Below, in pieces: positions 25,238-28,729 of a stretch of DNA of 64,000 nucleotides. The notes beneath the pieces were generated by a model. It saw only the letters and a list, made by a program, of their open reading frames with translations. It did no database searches and was not told the DNA's origin. The translations under genes were made by a program, and so were the position numbers. Source of the stretch: Lithodes maja (Eukaryota > Arthropoda > Malacostraca > Decapoda > Lithodidae); NCBI GenBank assembly GCA_037953745.1, contig JBAKBP010003179.1:62001-126000 (forward strand). The letters are read 5' to 3'. Positions within the stretch are counted from its first letter, which is position 1; each line of letters starts with the position of its first letter.

Positions 25238-26345
25238 GGTGGCTGACTCGAGACAGAGCCATAATGTACCACCAGCTAATGTTATTCATATTTTCAGTCA
25301 AGGGGTTCAACACATGGATATTGAACATTTGGCATCCATATATTGGCTCCAAGCTGTACACAATTGGTTGTAGGTAGCTAGAATAAAAGCAATCTAGTGT
25401 CATCTGATTGTAAAGGCTGATGATCACACATAATTACTGAATCACTTTACACCAAACTCCCTTCTTATAAACAAATTAATGGTAACTCTCTCTCTCTCTC
25501 TCTCACCTTAACACTGGTAGTAAAGTTGAAGGTGCTACTGATATCACTCTGGTAGTAAGTAATACCCTCATATACGTCCACCCTATAGTTGTCGTCCTCA
25601 TAGTTCTCCCCGAAGTTGAGTTGAATGCTGTTCTTCCTCGAGCCACTGTGAACCTGAAAGTAATAATGATAATATAAAACAACAGCTTGTATTCTCTATT
25701 GTCATAAGCACCCATTCTCCACATCAGCTAATTCAATGACACTCACAGCGTAAAGTTTAGACAGTACAATAGTCTTCATTTAAATTGTAAAACTTGCAAA
25801 ATAAACAAACCAAAACTGGGATGACACAAGATAAATACAAAAGAACTAATCAAAATCACTATGTGGAAATAACGATTAATAAAATCAAATTTGTAAATAA
25901 AAGAACACAATCCATACAGTACACTCCACAGTACCGGTAACACAGGTTATACTGTACCTTGTTCCAAATAGGTAGGCCAGAAATCATGAACCTTAACCTC
26001 GGTAACTCAAAAAAGGGCTAGAGCACTATGGGCTGTAAATTTCCACACCTATTCCCTGGCTGACCCTTTCCAAATGGTAGAAATATTAGTTCAATTACGC
26101 TAGTAGTTTGCGAGTTATAGAGGTTCATGCTCAAGAGTTTTAGACTACTTATTTGGAACATGGTATAGTAAACTCCATAGTACTGTATCATAACTTACCC
26201 AGCGCAGTAGCTTGCCCTTGAAGTTAACATTGGGGAACTGTGAGGAGAAGAACTTCATGTTGACCTCTGTCTTGATGTCCGAGGAGGGGGACAAGGACTT
26301 AGCCCACTTGTAGTCCATCCGAACGCTCTCCTCACCTGACAGCAT
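1854..26345 (-). CDS. Large beta-rich secreted-type protein, possibly apolipophorin/apoB-like; 17 internal exons
   Basis: Joined minus-strand exons, in transcript order: 26345-26199, 25653-25507, 24718-24625, 23941-23796, 23170-22985, 22564-22380, 17580-17491, 16748-16615, 15265-15067, 10529-10304, 8438-8228, 7722-7592, 5999-5844, 5243-5121, 3740-3546, 2836-2672, 2095-1854. Every exon has AG acceptor and GT donor, and all sixteen junction phases agree, giving 2777 nt (925 codons plus 2 nt). Neither a start nor a stop is proven, so this is an internal part of a larger protein. The product is a string of amphipathic beta-type segments punctuated about every 45-60 residues by motifs such as VLTPMAGYENLDL, ILTPFPGFK, LYTPLPELHTVYLDV, DVDTPFDHW and VRLPSYGL. 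Few cysteines and no transmembrane segment are seen. Such repeats resemble the lipid-binding beta-sheets of large lipid-transfer proteins; the family assignment is inference. The exon chain itself is very likely real. Confidence 0.85.
2096..2671. other. Intron, no recognised element
   Basis: A+T-rich intronic sequence between exons 17 and 16. I see no repeat, ORF or RNA signal. Confidence 0.6.
2672..2836 (-). CDS. Exon 16 (55 codons)
   Basis: Acceptor TCCTCAG and donor GTACAT bound QKPGGMEGRAVAGLPLQ...QTSTLTK. The longest open frame here is a different, overlapping one; the phase of the neighbours selects this frame. Confidence 0.83.
3133..3238 (-). mobile_element. SINE family C, 5' fragment
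   Basis: Shares GTCACCTTGTATGACACACAG and GGGGCATATTCT-type blocks with 1700-1808. It lacks the GATA tail. Confidence 0.55.
3282..3452. repeat. (TA)n microsatellite
   Basis: About 170 bp of TA dinucleotides with two ACAG interruptions (near 3331 and 3360). It is prone to length variation and assembly error. Confidence 0.97.
3546..3740 (-). CDS. Exon 15 (65 codons)
   Basis: Acceptor GCTTCTCAG and donor GTGAGT bound YGLGMRYEQGQLPRLRV...KLKVNVQLQ, phase 0/0. Motif: VELYTPLPELHTVYLDV. One cysteine (DVCDNST) and a candidate N-glycosylation site (NST) are present. Confidence 0.88.
3804..3885 (+). repeat. Dispersed repeat A, short copy
   Basis: Starts ATGTAAAGCTTGCAAAATAA and ends near ATCAAAATCGCT. 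Intron between exons 15 and 14. Confidence 0.65.
3968..4222 (+). repeat. Dispersed repeat A, long form
   Basis: Nearly identical over about 255 bp to 9073-9326 and, in reverse, to 61615-61795. It starts ATGTAAAACTTGCAAACTAA and ends TAGTCAAGTTTGGGAAG. No coding capacity was seen. Confidence 0.8.
4352..4564. mobile_element. TTAA MITE (family G)
   Basis: Flanked by TTAA (4348-4351 and 4565-4568). Ends are CCCTTTCTGTACCG and CGGTACAAAAGGGG, an imperfect inverted pair. A second copy in reverse is at 36516-36725. A piggyBac-type target site is inferred from TTAA. Confidence 0.7.
4975..5075 (-). mobile_element. tRNA-like SINE fragment
   Basis: The minus strand has GATGGTTAGTGTG and, 34 bp on, a B-box-like CCCAGGTTCTATTTCC. 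This is consistent with a decayed tRNA-derived SINE head. Confidence 0.45.
5121..5243 (-). CDS. Exon 14 (41 codons)
   Basis: Acceptor GTATTTCAG and donor GTAAAT bound TEARIQWNDQVDAGFVL...ILTPFPGFK. ILTPFPGFK is the clearest copy of the recurring T-P-F-x-G-F/Y motif. Confidence 0.87.
5385..5490 (-). mobile_element. tRNA-like SINE (family B)
   Basis: The minus strand reads TGATAGCGTAATGC, GCGGAATTTCAGTGTGAGT, then CCTAGATTTGAGTCCTTGG, matching + strand copies at 11785-11895 and 58405-58500. Confidence 0.6.
5500..5755 (-). pseudogene. LINE 3' fragment (C-terminal tail)
   Basis: The minus-strand peptide CTVCQMLNRVSKCRNMLLY parallels CITVCQKLNRVDKCRNMFV at 45700-45770, which follows a LINE-type zinc-finger region there. 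Only the end of the element remains. Confidence 0.5.
5844..5999 (-). CDS. Exon 13 (52 codons)
   Basis: Acceptor TTAACAG and a weak donor GTCAGG bound ILVKWPEDEEVRVEGQV...SKDTTMK. The module VATLPHHFKAGIQVDTT again has a proline-centred beta segment. Phase is 0/0. Confidence 0.85.
6000..6831. other. Intron with homopolymer tracts and a possible TTAA-bounded relic
   Basis: Contains an A-tract near 6291-6313, T-rich stretches to 6340, and a sequence starting at TTAACCCGGGAGCTGC (6194). I could not find a matching right end. No gene was seen. Confidence 0.4.
6836..7142. mobile_element. TTAA MITE (family D)
   Basis: Flanked by TTAA (6832-6835, 7143-7146), with ends GGGGAGGT... and ...ATCTCCCC. 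Internal blocks (TCGCCAGGATAAAATCGACA, CGCTAAACTAATGGGGC) match the element at 46227-46584. Confidence 0.75.
7209..7487. repeat. 31-bp minisatellite, nine copies
   Basis: Unit TTCAGCAGAGGTATTTCTAT plus ATTAGTCCATT. The first four units have TTTCTATATT and the last five TTTATATATT, with little other variation visible. Confidence 0.95.
7508..7590 (+). repeat. Dispersed repeat A beside the exon 12 donor
   Basis: ATGTAAAACTTGCAAAAAAA to ATCAAAATCACG. It ends within a few bases of the exon 12 splice donor. Confidence 0.7.
7592..7722 (-). CDS. Exon 12 (2 nt plus 43 codons)
   Basis: Acceptor GTTGTAG and donor GTGCGT bound LMYNGLEHLKVLLTVDS...NTREEKLS. The donor is the weaker GTGCGT type and directly abuts a copy of the dispersed repeat (7508-7590), which therefore comes within a few bases of a splice site. 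Confidence 0.85.
7804..8135. mobile_element. TTAA MITE (family D2), near-palindromic
   Basis: Flanked by TTAA (7800-7803, 8136-8139). The two halves are mutually inverted: GGCCCCATTCAGCCAACTG and TTTAAGACGTTTATCCCC have complements on the right side. Same family as 37127-37333 and 47716-48092. Confidence 0.85.
8228..8438 (-). CDS. Exon 11 (70 codons plus 1 nt)
   Basis: Acceptor GCCTACAG and donor GTAAAT bound WDTDRLEVMLEGKDDSF...HFYKAKLT. An acidic patch (GKDDSFDDEG) sits between two beta-type stretches. The terminal G is completed to Gly by exon 12. Confidence 0.87.
8686..8999 (-). pseudogene. Possible decayed exon-like segment
   Basis: Two overlapping frames read AFPELNEIHLVSPFYGTQ and LLNFSLDIEIPGTSRS, both with the alternating beta-type pattern of the host gene. 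A frameshift separates them and the exon chain does not need them. It could be a decayed exon or chance. Confidence 0.3.
8975..9042 (-). mobile_element. SINE family C, 3' end fragment
   Basis: CTATCTATATATTGCCTGAT then GCCTTGATCCCCCCGGGGG matches the 3' end of family C at 1483-1530. Confidence 0.6.
9073..9326 (+). repeat. Dispersed repeat A, long form
   Basis: By eye only a few differences from 3968-4222 over about 255 bp. The high identity suggests recent spread. Confidence 0.8.
9327..10097. other. A+T-rich intron, no recognised element
   Basis: Low-complexity A-rich stretches and a short tandem ACAATAAATACAGACAAAAA duplication near 9801-9840. No gene was seen. Confidence 0.5.
10098..10260 (-). 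pseudogene. Decayed duplicate of exon 10
   Basis: On the minus strand this reads SSFFENLITANIEVILEKQ followed by PNIIGATVTSTCK, clearly homologous to the exon 10 stretch SSSFEGLISASTGVVLEK plus QTNVVDTNFYIQ. The 5' part is frame-broken (stop before the SSFF) and only an imperfect remnant of the last exon 10 splice context remains. It begins 44 bp downstream of exon 10. It may be a relic of a tandem exon duplication; a mutually exclusive exon is less likely because of the stop. Confidence 0.75.
10304..10529 (-). CDS. Exon 10 (1 nt plus 75 codons)
   Basis: Acceptor ATCCACAG and donor GTTAGA bound YFRNPDEIESKLQARWH...VVDTNFYIQ. It includes the segment SSSFEGLISASTGVVLEK. A decayed copy lies only 44 bp further downstream (10098-10260). 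Confidence 0.88.
10557..10762. mobile_element. TTAA-bounded MITE, unassigned family
   Basis: Flanked by TTAA (10553-10556, 10763-10766) with ends CCCTGCAG and GAAAGGG. Confidence 0.5.
10856..10883. repeat. (AAT)n microsatellite
   Basis: Nine AAT-type units, followed by TTCTTTATTCCAGACAAAG, which may be the 3' end of a LINE in reverse. Confidence 0.85.
11345..11490 (+). mobile_element. tRNA-like SINE fragment
   Basis: A B-box-like CCAAGTTCGAATCCCAGGA (11377-11396) is followed by a tail block TTGGGGTTTGTGATTGATGA that recurs at 42308-42330, where the tRNA-like part is absent. Confidence 0.5.
11491..11784. other. Intron, no recognised element
   Basis: A+T-rich sequence with no repeat or ORF that I can name. 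Confidence 0.5.
11785..11895 (+). mobile_element. tRNA-like SINE (family B)
   Basis: TAGCCTAGTGCTTAGTGTG (A-box-like), GGAATTTCGGTGTGAGT, and CCTAGGTTCGAGTCCTTGG (B-box-like). It then has a short GGACTTGGACTTGG duplication. Confidence 0.65.
12277..14829 (+). CDS. LINE ORF2, endonuclease (partial) and reverse transcriptase, frame 1
   Basis: Acts in retrotransposition: target nicking and target-primed reverse transcription. The frame is open from the 5' truncation point. Endonuclease motifs: LGGDFNAKTSAW, NPSSPDITFC and GSDHLPI (SDH triad). RT motifs: PKPNKD, LATLDISKAFDAIP, GVPQGSVLSPALF and ASYADDITLT (YADD catalytic box). The region YKQYIRSVMEYASPAW and QNKALKIITGC is typical of arthropod jockey-type elements. 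Near 14465 the true frame shifts by one base: this frame drifts into HERHSIPGSS and stops at 14829, while the real C-terminus continues in another frame. Confidence 0.9.
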   Translation, partial: RPHLQHITNTPHIILGGDFNAKTSAWFVDNPDTDRGLVLQNQTDNLIILNDIHQHTHIPHQALYNPSSPDITFCSPELAPTTSWRVVRTLGSDHLPIIITTKTRLTPASHKHTYTNYKRANWEAFTNETEQHFTSLNSTPITNINNAVHILNKTIPNADKKHIPRGNRKRHNPNFTPEIQNLIRQRDTLKHSPAPHTQDITQQIQALNTQTNNKIQEQQKLNWNNFLQTLDHKTNPKKLYKTLNSITLSNSNTTQSHAAITTTDSTPSCKQQANTLINHFSHVSHLKPHKDDRRVIRRKRQFPTDPDYTPFTNHQTKHIINNLKHSPACGLDNISNIHLRHLGPQGIQTLTNISNYSYSHNTIPDIWKHGIIITFPKPNKDPTLPSSHRPITLLCSPSKVMERLVLQLITPDLPLAPTQHGFRPLHSTNTLLTDLTQRAFDGINSDRPPHRSLLATLDISKAFDAIPRHNLTNKIYNTNMHNNTKRWLANFLAGRCAHVSFAGQSSKIRNFPNGVPQGSVLSPALFNLYMHDITTPNTPQINLASYADDITLTCTHHDPRRATDLLQPYLNTLHGWCTTNRLNLAPAKSTATLLTSWTGEHEYIPQLTINNTPLTHTHTPKILGVTYDTHMTFKQHTTSIKKKLTPRLNALRSLAHTKFGHNKETTTTVYKQYIRSVMEYASPAWASNLAETHHKTLQTIQNKALKIITGCTATTPTDHLHQETKILKVKDHERHSIPGSSLHEPRPPTKLHGNTPTDTKKYQNNTQHTVSHTIIVLSPSLPTPNQLPEAHPYSYLSPIHPLTHRQHAAACTTSRNPSFRILPPSRGQSPPGQAEMRTPSSSPELSEETG
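14471..15019 (+). pseudogene. Frameshifted C-terminus of the jockey-like ORF2
   Basis: From MRGTQFLAAAS this frame continues the element after a single-base frameshift. It contains RVHLARLRCGHHPALLSYQ and the cysteine/histidine cluster CPGCNTAPHTIKHIIEDC, characteristic of the C-terminal zinc-binding region of such LINEs. It ends in LRDPGLFGQAA just before the (AAC)n tail. The frameshift makes the copy non-autonomous as assembled. Confidence 0.82.
15067..15265 (-). CDS. Exon 9 (2 nt plus 65 codons plus 2 nt)
   Basis: Acceptor CTCTCCCAG and donor GTAAGT bound ALVEQDMIWETQNDG...WRTNYLEV. The motif MFDVDTPFDHW matches the recurring T-P-F pattern. A frameshifted partial duplicate lies immediately upstream at about 15346-15462. 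A jockey-like LINE inserted 12 bp beyond the donor, so the donor now sits next to the repeat's target-site duplication. Confidence 0.88.
15346..15462 (-). pseudogene. Decayed partial duplicate of exon 9
   Basis: Nucleotide similarity to exon 9 is evident across the segment (for example ATCGTTCATCTCC and CCATCATACTATGTC on the + strand). Translated pieces such as YDGLFN, LEMNDPTEEIALRL parallel NDGLFSWTEMNGPTQEI. Stops and at least one frameshift disable it. It lies just upstream of exon 9. Confidence 0.72.
15720..15998 (-). pseudogene. Two related ~95-bp segments, possible decayed exon pair
   Basis: 15720-15812 and 15886-15998 share blocks (CACTGTCAAG, AATTTGGTGT versus ATTTTGGTGT, CTTTCTTCCACA). 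The minus strand of the first reads WKKVRFVAYMDTPNSHSQL then VYGLDSDKRK. The position in an intron beside the exon 9 duplicate suggests more lost exon copies, but no parent exon is in the window, so this is weak. Confidence 0.35.
16088..16215 (+). mobile_element. tRNA-Val-like SINE head
   Basis: TATTGGTCTAACTGGTAAGG, then an anticodon-arm-like GCCTCACACGCAAGG (CAC, valine), then GAGAGTTCGTGCCCCCACC. It reads like a mutated tRNA-Val(CAC) body followed by unrelated sequence, so a SINE is likelier than a working tRNA gene. Confidence 0.5.
16446..16535 (+). repeat. Dispersed repeat A
   Basis: ATGTAAAACTTGCAAACTAA through ATCGCTATGTGGAAACAA, the first third of the long form. Confidence 0.75.
16615..16748 (-). 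CDS. Exon 8 (1 nt plus 44 codons plus 1 nt)
   Basis: Donor GTAAGT is strong. The acceptor GATCCAG lacks a good polypyrimidine tract but is the only AG that keeps frame with exon 7, since an upstream TGA closes the frame. It encodes DPNQKMMLEALISSPSEN...WMSHKR with LISSPSENESTFSLNGLLY as the beta-type module. Confidence 0.8.
16890..17420 (+). pseudogene. Decayed RTE/L1-type reverse transcriptase fragment
   Basis: YTAFMDLEKAYDIVERED (RT motif A) and, after frame breaks, GLKQGCVISP (motif B region) are recognisable. Stops and shifts are frequent. It lies in the intron between exons 8 and 7. Confidence 0.7.
17491..17580 (-). CDS. Exon 7 (30 codons, split at both ends)
   Basis: This is the shortest exon seen (90 nt). 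Acceptor is GCCACCAG and donor GTAGGC. It encodes VRDIHTSITADIFQPHQ...LIKWDAN with split Arg codons on both sides. It is separated from exon 6 by a 4.8-kb intron packed with transposons. Confidence 0.85.
17581..18136. other. Intron, no recognised element
   Basis: No repeat or coding signal that I can name up to the decayed exon 6 copy. Confidence 0.5.
18137..18200 (-). pseudogene. 3' half of a decayed duplicate of exon 6
   Basis: The minus strand reads NTAINWVTVLTLPSD, parallel to NTALSWGTVLTLTSD of exon 6. A GT donor (GACAG|GTAATG) is still present at the expected place. The rest of the copy lies at 19337-19420, after a dispersed repeat and a Tigger-like element. Confidence 0.78.
18205..19336 (+). 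repeat. Dispersed repeat A split by a Tigger-like element
   Basis: Repeat A pieces at 18205-18314 and about 19281-19336 flank the 962-bp element. The repeat itself split the decayed exon 6 copy. Order of events: exon duplication, repeat A insertion, Tigger insertion. Confidence 0.7.
18317..19278. mobile_element. Long-inverted-repeat Tigger-like element (962 bp)
   Basis: Ends CAGTAAAAGTCCGTTAATCC and its near complement (GGATTAACGGAAGTTTACTG), with TA on both sides (18315-18316, 19279-19280). Inverted arms run inward about 300 bp, for example TACCATTGTCATTGTAGCC and its complement, and CTTCTTCTTCTTC versus GAAGAAGAAGA. No transposase frame was seen. Confidence 0.85.
19337..19420 (-). pseudogene. 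5' part of the decayed exon 6 duplicate
   Basis: The minus strand reads YKWVIADYHTETQTNLLEV then HMLNQL, parallel to YQWEMDDYHAETRTIHLEV and HMPNQL of exon 6. The copy is cut on the right by a CR1-like LINE whose reading frame runs antisense into it. Confidence 0.78.
19373..21058 (+). CDS. CR1-like reverse transcriptase, open frame (561 codons)
   Basis: Motifs in order: RKSMGPDGVAGWILKE, ANIVPIYKGG, NYRPVSLTS, CVYLDLKKAFDRVPHKRL (motif A), SGVPQGSVLGPIMF (motif B), NMFADDAKI (FADD catalytic box), RHEKDLGVII and a C-terminal RRERGDLITMFK region. It lacks the endonuclease because of 5' truncation. The first ~16 codons (MSFSMVVSYHPLVQRN) are antisense sequence of the decayed exon 6 copy, so the apparent start is an accident of insertion. 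The frame has no break, which suggests a young copy. Confidence 0.88.
   Translation: MSFSMVVSYHPLVQRNHADVDVDEVMNEKLQSVFVKEEEFIEPNREMRTPQMPEMKVTKSEVLKLMQDLDVRKSMGPDGVAGWILKECAEELVEPIYEIIKSSLNEGDLPVEWKRANIVPIYKGGDRENPLNYRPVSLTSIVCKICEKIIRKKWTHFIEGQGVLSEKQFGFREGRSCVSNLLSFYSRVVDVTQEREGWVDCVYLDLKKAFDRVPHKRLLWKLQVVGGVHGRMLKWMENFLIGREMRTTIRDEYSQWRSVTSGVPQGSVLGPIMFLLYVNDMPENLNSHMNMFADDAKIMKNVTCIESCQDLQKDLDELHRWSQTWKMSFNAEKCHVLEVGTSEIRPSWVYKLGTEIIGKTRHEKDLGVIIQDDLSPEKHINMIIGGAYGIITNMRVAFNYLDEEMLRKLIMTMIRPRLEYAAVIWSPHLKKHINKLEKVQRIATKMIPRLKELTYEERLKTLQLPTLKERRERGDLITMFKGVKSLERVDREDLFVRDNGRTRGHEFKLRKGRCRKDTKKFSFPYRSIETWNNLEEEVVRARNINMFKSRLDKSKYGNRAT
19421..21213 (+). mobile_element. 5'-truncated CR1-like non-LTR retrotransposon
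   Basis: Encodes an open reverse transcriptase and ends with the tail ATAGGTAAATAGGTAAATA. It inserted in the decayed exon 6 copy. No clear target-site duplication was found. Confidence 0.82.
21229..22083. mobile_element. TTAA MITE with a second TTAA MITE nested inside
   Basis: Outer TTAA at 21225-21228 and 22084-22087, with ends CCCCTTATTGGCGG and CTAGACAAGGG. The element at 21303-21731 is nested within. Confidence 0.6.
21303..21731. mobile_element. TTAA MITE (family H)
   Basis: TTAA at 21299-21302 and 21732-21735, ends CCCGTGGAGCCCC and GGGGCTGTACGGG. It matches, in reverse, 43441-43888 along its whole length. Confidence 0.85.
22380..22564 (-). CDS. Exon 6 (61 codons plus 2 nt)
   Basis: Acceptor TTTTTTCAG and donor GTGAGA bound VLTNAGRKFRVVSSYQWEM...TLTSDIHID. 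The last two bases (AG) are completed to Arg by exon 7. A decayed copy of this exon, split by insertions, lies 3-4 kb downstream in the next intron (see 18137-18200 and 19337-19420). Confidence 0.88.
22588..22615 (+). repeat. Dispersed repeat A fragment
   Basis: TGTAAAACTTGCAAAACAAA followed by CAAACTGA. Only the 5' end is present. Confidence 0.55.
22724..22960. repeat. (GATA)n and (GA)n microsatellite with purine-rich flank
   Basis: About 14 GATA units (22727-22781) are followed by a GA run to 22805 and then imperfect purine-only sequence to about 22960, next to the exon 5 donor side. Confidence 0.93.
22985..23170 (-). CDS. Exon 5 (62 codons)
   Basis: Acceptor CTGTCAG and donor GTCAGT bound a phase 0/0 exon: FEGEVRSGDDWRVEVGGAY...NNKLELDTQ. 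It carries the motif LDVRLPSYGLTRINATL, one of the recurring P-centred beta segments, with a candidate N-glycosylation site (NAT). Confidence 0.87.
23192..23218. repeat. Short TTAGG-type array
   Basis: TTAGGTTAGGTCAGGTTAGG then TTAGG, directly followed by a GTTGTTGTTGTTGT run. TTAGG is the arthropod telomere unit; here it is interstitial, 20 bp upstream of exon 5. Confidence 0.8.
23219..23310 (-). mobile_element. Possible 3' end of a (AAC)-tailed retroelement
   Basis: (GTT)n followed by GTAGCCCCAAGATACC gives, on the minus strand, a sequence ending in (AAC)n. The body has no clear match to the other (AAC)-tailed elements. Confidence 0.35.
23796..23941 (-). CDS. Exon 4 (2 nt plus 48 codons)
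   Basis: The acceptor is the AG after a C-rich tract (CCCCCCAG) and not the AG three codons-worth downstream, because only the first one restores frame with exon 3. Donor is GTTAGT. It encodes QLVESRLHLKKEPTGLMD...NRGNIYT, including the charged stretch LHLKKEP and two aromatic beta-type segments. Confidence 0.85.
24077..24215 (+). repeat. Dispersed repeat A
   Basis: ATGTAAAACTTGCAAAACAA through ATCACTATGTGGAAATAACG to AAATAAAAAAACACC. Confidence 0.75.
24285..24370 (-). mobile_element. tRNA-like SINE head
   Basis: The minus strand shows TTAATGGGTAGGTTGCCGGT (A-box region), GACTGGTTAGACCC and CAAGTTCAATCCCAGCAG (B-box-like). Confidence 0.55.
24625..24718 (-). CDS. Exon 3 (31 codons plus 1 nt)
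   Basis: Acceptor GATTCAG and donor GTAAGA bound QRHRNLDIKLGLDWFHDKY...VQYAT. It ends one base into a codon, which the next exon completes to Asp (G|AC). The matching phase decides the acceptor of exon 4. Confidence 0.85.
25201..25235. repeat. 35-nt T tract with SINE-like neighbours
   Basis: (TCTA)n at 25168-25183 and GGCTGACTCGAGACAGAGC after the T tract resemble 57740-57812, where the same blocks are separated by CAGGCCCAATCCCC. They look like two diverged copies of one repeat. Confidence 0.6.
25507..25653 (-). CDS. Exon 2 (49 codons)
   Basis: The polypyrimidine tract and TTTCAG acceptor and GTGAGA donor bound a phase 0/0 exon. It encodes VHSGSRKNSIQLNFGENYED...FNFTTSVK, with alternating hydrophobic and polar residues and two N-x-T/S-type sites (NFT near the end). 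It joins exon 3 in frame. Confidence 0.85.
25783..25920 (+). repeat. Dispersed repeat A
   Basis: TTGTAAAACTTGCAAAATAA to AAAAGAACACAATCC. Confidence 0.75.
25945..26170. mobile_element. MITE with 20-30 bp inverted ends
   Basis: ACTGTACCTTGTTCCAAATA and the later TATTTGGAACATGGTATAGT are inverted. The interior (AGAAATCATGAACC, AAAAAAGGGCTAGAGCA, CCAAATGGTAGAAATATTAG) matches 39069-39240. Confidence 0.7.
26199..26345 (-). CDS. Exon 1 of the visible chain (49 codons)
   Basis: Acceptor CCATAG precedes an ATG, donor is GTAAGT, and phase is 0/0. It encodes MLSGEESVRM...NFKGKLLRW with the beta-type segment FFSSQFPNVNFKGKLLRW. The ATG directly follows a good acceptor, so it is probably an internal methionine and earlier exons would lie to the right of the DIRS insertion. 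A first coding exon cannot be excluded. Confidence 0.8.
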
Positions 26346-26428
26346 CTATGGAACGATGTACAACTTTTGAACTCTTTCATCAACATGGTGTCTTGTTTTC
26401 ATTTAATTCTGGCTAATACTAGATGATT

Positions 26429-26919
26429 ATTGGGAGGTTTGACGTACCTCCCAACCTACCAAATAGGAAAACCTACTATTTGGTAGTAGTCTTGGAAAAT
26501 CCAACGTCAAGGCTATTAACCTAATTGCAATGACGACTTGTCTATTTTGACTGCTATGTCGTCATTCCAACCGCGGTTAAAAAGAAAACGTCTAGAGTCT
26601 ACTCCTTATCTTGCTCTAGGAGACGTTGTACATTAACCAAAACTACCACCGAAGGTGAAAAAAGCATAGAAGAGAAGAAAAAGGGGTTTACCTTAGTTAC
26701 CGCTTAAGGCCCATCCCGTGTTCCGTCATGTGCAGATCACTGTCGAACGTGCGCATGAGCGACCCTCTCTTGTTATCACATCTCACGTCAGCAGAAGAAC
26801 GCGGATGGGCAGGGGTCCGGCGTGAGGGAGGGTATTATGTACGTTGGATTTTCCAAGACTACTACCAAATAGTAGGTTTTCCTATTTGGTAGGTTGGGAG
26901 GTACGTCAAACCTCCCAAT
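26429..26919. repeat. 79-bp perfect inverted repeat flanking a 333-bp spacer
   Basis: 26429-26507 is the exact reverse complement of 26841-26919. Each arm contains smaller palindromes (TTGGGAGGT...ACCTCCCAA and ACCAAATAG...CTATTTGGT). The block GTAGTCTTGG-AAATCCAACGTCAAGGCT recurs in direct orientation after the right arm (26926-26955). It could be the terminal or internal complementary region of the adjoining DIRS-like element, or an independent foldback element. Confidence 0.85.
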
Positions 26920-27479
26920 TTGTTAGTAGTCTTGGCAAATCCAACGTCAAGGCTGCATAACAAATAGGAGGAGGACATCCAAGCCCAACCTACCAAAAAA
27001 ACCAATGCATAAAACAAAAGTATGAATGACAAAGACACAATTTAAACAAGAGAGTCTAATAAAAGAGTGAAAAACTGAGGAGTAGCTAAAAAGAACAGTT
27101 TTAACACATGCCCGTCATTCATAGTAATGCAAAAACATAGACTTGTCTGAAACCAAAAAGGTACTGTACCCAAAATCCCTTTTCTTCAAAAACCAACAAA
27201 AACACTGAACACAAGAACAAAACACAATTTTCAATGTGGCAAAAACACTTATGTACTGGAACAATATACAATCCCAAACTTGCAATTCAGTGTTGCAAAC
27301 CCGTACACCCCCCCCCCCCCTTTGTCATATAAAACAAAGGAAAAGAACGAGGGACAAGGGGGGGAAGACCAGGGATCTTCGCCAGAGCCCAGGAAACACG
27401 ACCCCCGAGAGCAATCACCAGCCGAGGGGGTCGAACACTGGACACGGAGAGGTAGGAGGAGATGAAGGAATTGATAGAA

Positions 27480-28230
27480 GACCCACAAAACCGCAGAGGC
27501 GAAGGCAGGTAAGGATCGACGCGGCAGGAACCGGAAGGAGGCAGCAAAGGATCTGACATCGTGCGCAGAAACCCTACAAACAGGGCGACGGGCACGAACG
27601 GTCCGACTAACGCGGCGCCCCAACTGCACCTGCGAGAGCCACCCACCCGTCCGAGGAGACACCCACACAGCAGGACCCGAAGGCGGCGCCACAGACGCAA
27701 CAGAGGAGCGCAAGGCCGACACCGGGCACCACACATGGCGAGGATGCCCAAGCCGGAAAGCCTGGACGGCGAAAGGCCGGAAAGACGGGGGCCGCCCTCC
27801 CAAGCGTGGCAACAAAAGGAGGGGAGGAGGCGAACGAGACGCCATGCAGGGACGGGGAGAATCGCACGCAGTCCCGGGGCCACGACAATACCGCTAGGGC
27901 AGACACCCGAACCCCAGCGGCCAGAGCGACAAGGAAGAGCGGACGCCCGAGCAACAGAACCGGCGTAGCGGCCCTCGTAGACGAGGGCGAAGCCAGAAGG
28001 ACCAGAGCCCGCCCCAGAAACCACTGCGGAGGGACTTGGCGCGGAGGAGGTCGATCCCTGAAGGCAGCCGTCAGGAAGGAATCCAGCACCTGTGTCAGAA
28101 CGACCAGCCGAGCGACGGACCCAAAGAGCCCCCCGGACGGCAGACAAGCGGGGACGTATAGCGACGACTCGAAAGTGACGCGTACGGAAGAGGTGAAACA
28201 AGGAGCGGAGGACGAGGGAAGGAGAGCCAA
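27480..28230 (-). pseudogene. DIRS-type tyrosine recombinase
   Basis: Integrates circular element DNA. In one frame PLFLVALAAGVRVSALAVL matches the region around the first catalytic Arg (usually R-x-S-E-L). In a neighbouring frame RVSAHDVRSFAASFRFL has the H-x-x-R catalytic pair, followed by SLPAFASAVLWVFYQFLHL, where the nucleophilic Tyr would be expected near the end. Two frames are needed. Confidence 0.72.
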
Positions 28231-28729
28231 CAGGCAGGCGAGTGGCCCGTAGCCACCTAGGAAAAGACCTCCAGCTGGACCCGGAAGGCCCCCAAGGAGA
28301 AGACGGCCAGGAACGCAGCAGGAGGTCAGTCAGGGCCCGGCCCGGGACCGAGAGCCACCGTGCCACATGAACAAGCACGATGCGAAGGCCAACGAGGGCC
28401 GCAGGGCCCCAACCGAGCCCAAGCGGAAGCCGGAGACAGGTAGAGGGACCGGACTCGGGCACCACCGCGGCAACCGGGCGGACCAAGCCCGTGCCGGCCA
28501 CAGAGGCGCGAGGAGCCCGACGCAGCCGTGGCACAGCCACAGCCTGGCGAGGACTGGGCACAGCAACAGCGCGTCTGGGGGCGGAAAGATGGATATCGAC
28601 CGCCACCCGTACCTGGCCACCATGAAAGCGGCCTGACCCTCCCCGGAGCGCGAGGCCGGAGGGAGAGGTCCAAAGGCAACTGGCGCGGCACCCCCGATGC
28701 GAACAAGGCGACCTCCGGAACACCTCAGG

